Shown: positions 7,399 through 11,347 of the stretch, piece after piece
Layout: every line of letters begins with the position of its first letter
How positions within the stretch are numbered: the first letter of the stretch is position 1
Assembly: GCA_964429235.1 (NCBI GenBank)
Contig: CAYSAQ010000023.1
Location: 1-11,347, forward strand
Source of the DNA: CAYSAQ01 sp964429235
GTDB taxonomy: Bacteria > Margulisbacteria > Riflemargulisbacteria > GWF2-35-9 > DYQY01
DNA: 11,347 nucleotides
Reading direction: 5' to 3'
Notes under the pieces: model-generated
Told to the model about the DNA's origin: nothing
What the model saw: only the letters and a program-made list of their open reading frames with translations
The model's database searches: none
Made by a program: the position numbers and the translations under genes

Positions 7399-8292
7399 AT
7401 GATTTTAGAAAAAGAAAAACCACAATATGAAAACAGATTAATTGCTTATATTGATATTCTGGGATTTAAAGAAATCATTAAACAGTCAGAAACAGATAAT
7501 TCAAAACTAAAACTGATACATGAATCACTAAATTTCTTAAAAGGATTTGAAAAACCAGAAGAATGGGATCTAAGTTTAATAGAATTAGAAGAATCAGCAC
7601 AAATGAAAGGAATTAATAAATTTGATATTTCTTCCAAAGTTGCTTGTACCTGTTTTTCTGATTTAATTGTTGTTTCTGTCAAAGTTAATAATGATTTTAA
7701 TAAAATTCTATCTACCTTAGTAACAAATCTTTCCTACATTGGTGCTAAATTAATGACTGATAAAATTTTAATCAGGGGTGCCATAACATATGGAAAACTT
7801 ATTCATTCAAATGATGGGATTATTATGGGACAAGGATTGATTGATGCCTATAATTTAGAAGTTGTTGTTTCAAAATTTCCAAGAATTATATTATCTAATA
7901 AATTATTAAAGAAATTAAACTATCCACTCAAAGAAAAAAGAATAAAATTTCCATACCACCAGTATATTAGTAGATTTAGTGATGGATGTGTTGGATTCCA
8001 TCAAATGATTTATTTTCAGGTTATAGAACCAAGTGTTAATCATAGTGATGATGCTTTAAAATTAGGATTGAACAAAATAAAACAAACAATTATAGATGGC
8101 TTAGATAATTCTTTTGAAAATCCTCATATATTTGAAAAATATTTATGGCTCAAAGAAGAGTATCAAAAACTAATTATCAATAAAAATGGAATAAAAAATC
8201 AAATTCATGAACTAAATAAAGGAATATCAGGACAGAATATACATTATTCATATACCGATAAATTTTATAATAATAAAAAGGAGACATTATGA
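7399..8292 (+). CDS. Class III nucleotide cyclase-like protein
   Basis: The 297-residue protein carries, in the right order, motifs resembling a class III adenylate/guanylate cyclase catalytic domain: AYIDILGF (16-23, D19 in the first metal-binding Asp position), CFSDLIVVSV (85-94, D88 in the second), IRGAITYGKLI (125-135, matching the usual RxGIHTGxV strand-turn) and a G-to-AYNLE segment (144-154) where cyclases have GxxVNxAARLE. Both metal-binding Asp are present, but the usual transition-state Asn and Arg positions read Ile148 and Asn152, so chemistry may differ or be lost. Beyond about residue 205 the sequence is a helical extension I do not recognise. GGAG ten bases before the ATG supports the start. 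It follows the membrane protein by 15 bases and overlaps hsdM by ATGA. The cyclase assignment rests on motif reading only, and an inactive or regulatory cyclase fold is possible. Confidence 0.6.
   Translation: MILEKEKPQYENRLIAYIDILGFKEIIKQSETDNSKLKLIHESLNFLKGFEKPEEWDLSLIELEESAQMKGINKFDISSKVACTCFSDLIVVSVKVNNDFNKILSTLVTNLSYIGAKLMTDKILIRGAITYGKLIHSNDGIIMGQGLIDAYNLEVVVSKFPRIILSNKLLKKLNYPLKEKRIKFPYHQYISRFSDGCVGFHQMIYFQVIEPSVNHSDDALKLGLNKIKQTIIDGLDNSFENPHIFEKYLWLKEEYQKLIINKNGIKNQIHELNKGISGQNIHYSYTDKFYNNKKETL
8278..8283 (+). promoter_or_regulatory. Ribosome-binding site of hsdM
   Basis: AAGGAG ends five bases before the hsdM ATG and lies within the last codons of the cyclase-like gene. Together with the ATGA overlap it fixes the hsdM start and shows that the methyltransferase is translated independently as well as coupled. 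Confidence 0.75.
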
Positions 8293-9761
8293 CTGGAGAA
8301 GAAATAGCAAGTAAAGTTTGGAGTTTTTGTAATCCATTAAGGGATGTTGGGGTTGGATATGGTGATTATTTAGAACAGTTAACGTATTTGCTGTTTTTGA
8401 AAATGGCAGATGAGTATAGCAAGCCACCATATAATCGTAAATTGAATATTCCAAAAGAATTTAGTTGGGAAACATTAACATCAAAAAAGGGAGCAGAATT
8501 AGAAATACATTACGCAACGTTGCTCCGAGAATTAAGCACACAAAAAGGGATATTAGGACAAATATTTACAAAAAGTCAGAATAAAATTCAAGACCCTGCC
8601 ATGCTTTTTAAAGTAATAGATATGATAGATAAAGAGAATTGGCTAATTTTGGGTGCTGATATCAAGGGTGATATTTATGAAAAATTATTAGAACAAAACG
8701 CTCAAGACGTAAAAAGTGGAGCTGGACAGTACTTCACGCCAAGAACATTGATTAGCGCTATGGTCGAATGTATTAGGCCACAGCCCATGAAAACAATCGC
8801 TGACCCTGCTTGTGGTACAGGAGGATTTTTCCTGGCAGCATATGATTATTTAGTAAGCAATAACAAATTAGATAAGGAACAAAATCAATTTCTGAAGCTC
8901 AACACTTTTTTTGGAAATGAAATTGTTGCAGGGACAAGAAGACTGGCTTTAATGAATATGTTCTTACATAATATTGGCGATATTGAGAGTGATAATTTTA
9001 TATCTCCTGCTGATGCCTTAATAGCTGCTTCTCCTATAACTTATGATTATGTATTAGCTAATCCACCCTTTGGTAAAAAAAGTAGCCAAACTTTTACTAA
9101 TGATTCAGGTGAACAAAAAAAAGAAGAGTTAACTTACAATCGCCAAGATTTCTGGGCTACAACTAGCAACAAACAATTAAATTTTGTTCAACACATCAGG
9201 TCAATGCTAAAAACAACCGGACTAGCCGCTGTTGTTGTCCCAGATAACGTATTGTTTGAAGGTGGGGCTGGTGAAACAGTTCGCAAAAAATTATTAGAGA
9301 CAACTGATTTACATACAATACTTAGACTACCTACAGGAATTTTTTATGCAAATGGAGTTAAAGCAAATGTAATTTTCTTTGATAATAAACCTGCAAGTAA
9401 AGATGCTTGGACAAAAGAAATTTGGATTTATGATTATCGAACGAATATTCATCATACATTAAAGAAAAATCCTCTCAAACTTGAAAATTTACGAGATTTT
9501 ATTACTTGTTATAACACAGAAAATAGACATAAACGTGTTGAAACATATAATGCCGAAACAAATCCAGAAGGATGTTGGAGAAAGTTTTCTTACGAAGAAA
9601 TTATTACCAGAGACAAAACTAGCTTAGACATAACTTGGTTAAAGGATAAATCTTTGGCTGACTTAGACAATCTCCCCGATCCAGATGTTTTAGCAACTGA
9701 TATTATTGAGAACCTCGAAGCTGGTCTTGAAAGTTTTAGAGCTATTATGGAAAAGATGTAA
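8289..9761 (+). CDS. hsdM: Type I DNA methyltransferase M subunit
   Basis: Adenine-N6 methyltransferase subunit; two copies with one HsdS modify the recognition site, using S-adenosylmethionine, and form the core to which HsdR binds. The 490-residue length matches type IB HsdM. A helical N-terminal HsdM domain (about 1-125) is followed by GAGQYFTPR (144-152), the AdoMet-binding motif I DPACGTGGF (172-180) and the catalytic NPPF (258-261). Downstream sequence (ILRLPTGIFYANGVKANVIFF) is also typical. It is the last gene of the operon, separated from hsdR by four genes and preceded by the two non-canonical ones. Its stop is eight bases from the stop of the convergent RES-domain gene, and I see no clear terminator hairpin in that gap. 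Confidence 0.97.
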   Translation: MTGEEIASKVWSFCNPLRDVGVGYGDYLEQLTYLLFLKMADEYSKPPYNRKLNIPKEFSWETLTSKKGAELEIHYATLLRELSTQKGILGQIFTKSQNKIQDPAMLFKVIDMIDKENWLILGADIKGDIYEKLLEQNAQDVKSGAGQYFTPRTLISAMVECIRPQPMKTIADPACGTGGFFLAAYDYLVSNNKLDKEQNQFLKLNTFFGNEIVAGTRRLALMNMFLHNIGDIESDNFISPADALIAASPITYDYVLANPPFGKKSSQTFTNDSGEQKKEELTYNRQDFWATTSNKQLNFVQHIRSMLKTTGLAAVVVPDNVLFEGGAGETVRKKLLETTDLHTILRLPTGIFYANGVKANVIFFDNKPASKDAWTKEIWIYDYRTNIHHTLKKNPLKLENLRDFITCYNTENRHKRVETYNAETNPEGCWRKFSYEEIITRDKTSLDITWLKDKSLADLDNLPDPDVLATDIIENLEAGLESFRAIMEKM

Positions 9762-9769
9762 TGATAAAG

Positions 9770-11090
9770 TTAAGAGTTTAAGTTATTAGCTGAATCCTCA
9801 AACCAATCTTTTGAGTGATTAAAAATAGCATAATTTATAGCTTCATCATTCATAGTACTACGATATTTTATTCCATTAATTCTGTGAAGTTTACAACATT
9901 GAGCAAAAAAATTAGGAATGACATATTCTATCTTAAATGAAGTGTTTGAATCACTTCTTTGTAGGCAACTATTAAAAATTGGACACTTGGTTTCTGTTAA
10001 GTCTAGGAGTGTCAAATTTTTTATCAGATTTATTTCTATGATTCTATGATTAACATTATCAGTAATCCCTAATTCGTCAATTACCCCATCTTTTTTGTCG
10101 CTTGTATATAAAACGCTTTCACCAAAAAAATTAAATCTTGATTGAGAAGCTTTTTCTTCTGGGGGAGCCCACATTTCCTTTTTAGCTAAAAATCTGTCTT
10201 GATTTTTTGGATTAATTCTTCCTCGATATAACTTTATGTTATTGATTTCAATATGCTTATGATTTTTTATAAATTGTGATATTTTTTTACCAACAGAATG
10301 ATTAAGGCCAAGCATAAAGTGTTCAGTAATAAAGTCATAAAAATTTATCGCCTCATTTTCAGATATAGAGGTAATAATATCCAATATACTGAGACCTTCT
10401 TGAATCTCTTGAATGGACCTTTTGTCCTTTGAATGATCTTCATTGTTTGCTGTTATTATTGGTTTGATAGAAAGTTTATTGATTCTAGAAATAATTGTAT
10501 TAGTTGAATCTAGATCATAAAAAATTGGGAAATCTGTTTTTTTTATATAATTATATAATGCATTTGATGAAGCTTGTAGTTCAGTATTACTAGTTATTGC
10601 TGTATTTATATCTCCGTATGAAATATTTGTAAGGCTATTTATACTGTTTTTAAAATTATCTGAAAAAGATTCAATAGATTTGAAACTAGAGTTCAATGTT
10701 TCATCAAGCATAACAGCATTAGAAAATAATGAAACATTATTTGCAAAAGTTAACGAATTTGCAAAGCTATCAGAGATAGTTGTTGAAAACTCAGAAAGTT
10801 TATTATTCATTTCCTCTAGTGAAAATGTAGTTTTAGGTAGTAGGTAATTGTTTTTCAGAGTAACAGCTGGGTTTATTGCAAAGCTATCAGAGATAGTTGT
10901 TGAAAACTCAGAAAGTTTATTATTCATTTCNNNNNNNNNNNNNNNNNNNNNNNNNNNNNNNNNNNNNNNNNNNNNNNNNNNNNNNNNNNNNNNNNNNNNN
11001 NNNNNNNNNNNNNNNNNNNNNNNNNNNNNNCTCTAGTGAAAAAGTAGTTTTAGGTAGTAAGTAATTGTTGAATTTATTTTCTTTTTCCAT
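9770..11090 (-). CDS. RES-domain protein with N-terminal tandem repeats, interrupted by scaffold gap
   Basis: Read on the minus strand, an ATG at 11090-11088, preceded by a purine-rich AAAGAGAGA, opens MEKENKFNNYLLPKTTFSLE up to base 11031. After the 100-N run the frame resumes at 10930 and stops at 9770. If the gap is an artefact of zero length the halves join in frame. As scaffolded, 100 Ns break the frame. The N-terminus holds 39-residue repeats and Ser/Asn-rich helical sequence. A central domain of about 100 residues (10420-10240) precedes a RES domain with LYRGR (Arg codon at 10225-10223), SVLYTS, VIDELG (Glu at 10075-10073) and GIKYRS (Ser at 9859-9857). RES toxins degrade NAD+ and use Arg, Glu and Ser. 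At over 400 residues it is much longer than usual RES toxins, and no Xre-type antitoxin gene is next to it. Confidence 0.85.
10759..11070 (-). repeat. 117-bp (39-codon) tandem repeat in the RES-domain gene
   Basis: The 55 bases at 10759-10813 recur exactly at 10876-10930, a period of 117 bases or 39 codons. The following part of the unit (10814 to about 10851) recurs with two or so substitutions at 11031-11070, beyond the N run. At protein level each unit reads NNYLLPK..FSLEEMNNKL..FSTTISDSFA. At least two units are present and more may be hidden in the gap. In-frame period and near identity suggest recent expansion and possible copy-number variation. Confidence 0.9.
10931..11030. other. Scaffold gap of 100 Ns
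   Basis: Exactly 100 Ns, the usual placeholder for an unknown distance. The left flank ends with a 55-base exact repeat. The right flank begins with the sequence that follows that repeat in its other copy, so direct joining is possible and the real gap may be zero or a whole number of 117-bp units. Confidence 0.97.
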
Positions 11091-11098
11091 TCTCTCTT

Positions 11099-11108
11099 TA
11101 GTATACTA
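11099..11108. promoter_or_regulatory. Perfect 10-bp palindrome upstream of the RES-domain gene, candidate operator
   Basis: TAGTATACTA is a perfect palindrome between the candidate -10 element and the start codon of the RES-domain gene, near the expected transcription start. A repressor bound here would block transcription, as autoregulators do in toxin-antitoxin operons. The regulator is not identifiable in the window, and short AT palindromes also arise by chance. Confidence 0.35.
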
Positions 11109-11116
11109 TACGAAAA

Positions 11117-11122
11117 ATTATA
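11117..11122 (-). promoter_or_regulatory. Candidate -10 element of the RES-domain gene
   Basis: TATAAT on the minus strand, 27 bases before the ATG at 11090, is a consensus -10. No good -35 is seen at 16-18 bases upstream (only a T-run), so strength is uncertain. The remaining stretch 11123-11208 is AT-rich and shows no other feature I can support. Confidence 0.45.
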
Positions 11123-11257
11123 ATCTACAAATTTTCTACAAAAAAGAATATAAATAGATAATTTCATATTTATTATTCAGCCAAACAAAAAAGGTGTTTA
11201 AATACAGAAAATCATCAAAAATATGTCTTTGACATGAATCTTTTTTTCTGGTTTTTC

Positions 11258-11306
11258 TGTGCCCCATCAAAGCAGTGCCAGCATAGCTGGCACAAAAGGA
11301 GGCACA
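11258..11306 (+). promoter_or_regulatory. Structured leader of the right outward gene
   Basis: A perfect hairpin GTGCCAGC-ATA-GCTGGCAC (11275-11293) lies four bases before AGGAGG (11297-11302). TGTGCC at 11258-11263 can pair with GGCACA at 11301-11306, forming an outer stem that covers part of the Shine-Dalgarno site. The same two pairings are possible in the left copy, although the upstream TGTGCC is at a different distance there (16 instead of 11 bases from the inner hairpin). No U-run follows, so it is not an obvious terminator. Confidence 0.5.
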
Positions 11307-11308
11307 AA

Positions 11309-11347
11309 ATGTCAGAAGTAAAACATATCGGGGTCATAGGTTCTAGG
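11309..11347 (+). CDS. 5' fragment of an outward-facing repeated gene, right copy
   Basis: ATG at 11309, six bases after AGGAGG, starts the same 13 codons as the left copy and runs off the window. Identity of the coding start and leader in both copies, with divergence only upstream, suggests that the coding part is the conserved portion of the repeat. Function unknown; a transposase or recombinase would fit its duplication, but no diagnostic residue is visible in 13 codons. Confidence 0.6.
   Translation, partial: MSEVKHIGVIGSR

Larger units (their letters stand above)
11209..11347. repeat. Right terminal inverted repeat
   Basis: Inverted copy of bases 1-138; the terminal 55 bases match perfectly. 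It contains a short palindrome ATGTC-TTT-GACAT (11223-11235), which includes a TTGACA -35 match reading outwards (11229-11234) but no convincing -10 at the right distance, then a leader hairpin, Shine-Dalgarno site and gene start. Confidence 0.9.

Noticed and set aside
9750..9790. Bidirectional terminator between hsdM and the RES-domain gene
   Set aside because: Only weak A/T inverted matches and no GC-rich stem with a T-run are visible.
10848..11036. Plus-strand reading frame running into the N run
   Set aside because: Antisense to the RES-domain gene and made mostly of unknown residues.

Overview
The window is an AT-rich bacterial (less likely archaeal) accessory segment carrying a type I restriction-modification operon enlarged with three non-canonical genes, plus a convergent RES-domain gene. 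I cannot name the organism. TGA is used as stop, Shine-Dalgarno motifs are present, and the sequence is strongly AT-rich, but no marker gene is present. Two places where an exact 55-base repeat coincides with a sequence end (the two window ends, and the edge of a 100-N run) suggest the window is a complete short-read scaffold assembled with k=55, probably from a metagenome or draft genome.

Layout: (1) Bases 1-138 and 11209-11347 are inverted copies of one repeat. Each holds the first 13 codons of the same outward-facing gene, a good Shine-Dalgarno site and a structured leader. The segment is therefore bracketed by two divergent copies of an unidentified repeated gene, as in a composite transposon or an invertible segment. 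(2) Bases 217-9761 are one six-gene plus-strand operon with overlaps or very short gaps: hsdR (translocase/nuclease), a PHP-ABC ATPase protein of the TrlF-like type, hsdS (specificity), a small three-helix membrane protein, a protein resembling class III nucleotide cyclases, and hsdM (methyltransferase). (3) Bases 9770-11090, minus strand, encode a RES-domain protein with N-terminal 39-residue tandem repeats. A scaffold gap lies inside the repeats.

How they may work together: HsdR, HsdM and HsdS form the type I restriction enzyme, most like type IB by the HsdR C-terminus and HsdM length. The PHP-ABC protein is translationally coupled between hsdR and hsdS, a position reminiscent of other R-M-linked ATPase/nuclease guards such as PrrC and RloC. 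The membrane protein and cyclase-like protein sit together between hsdS and hsdM and could form a two-gene signalling-effector module of the same logic as Pycsar. That is the most novel hypothesis here and is inference from motifs and context. The RES protein has the Arg/Glu/Ser signature of NAD+-consuming RES toxins but no visible antitoxin gene. Together these would make a layered anti-phage island with DNA cleavage as the first line and possible cell-arresting functions behind it.
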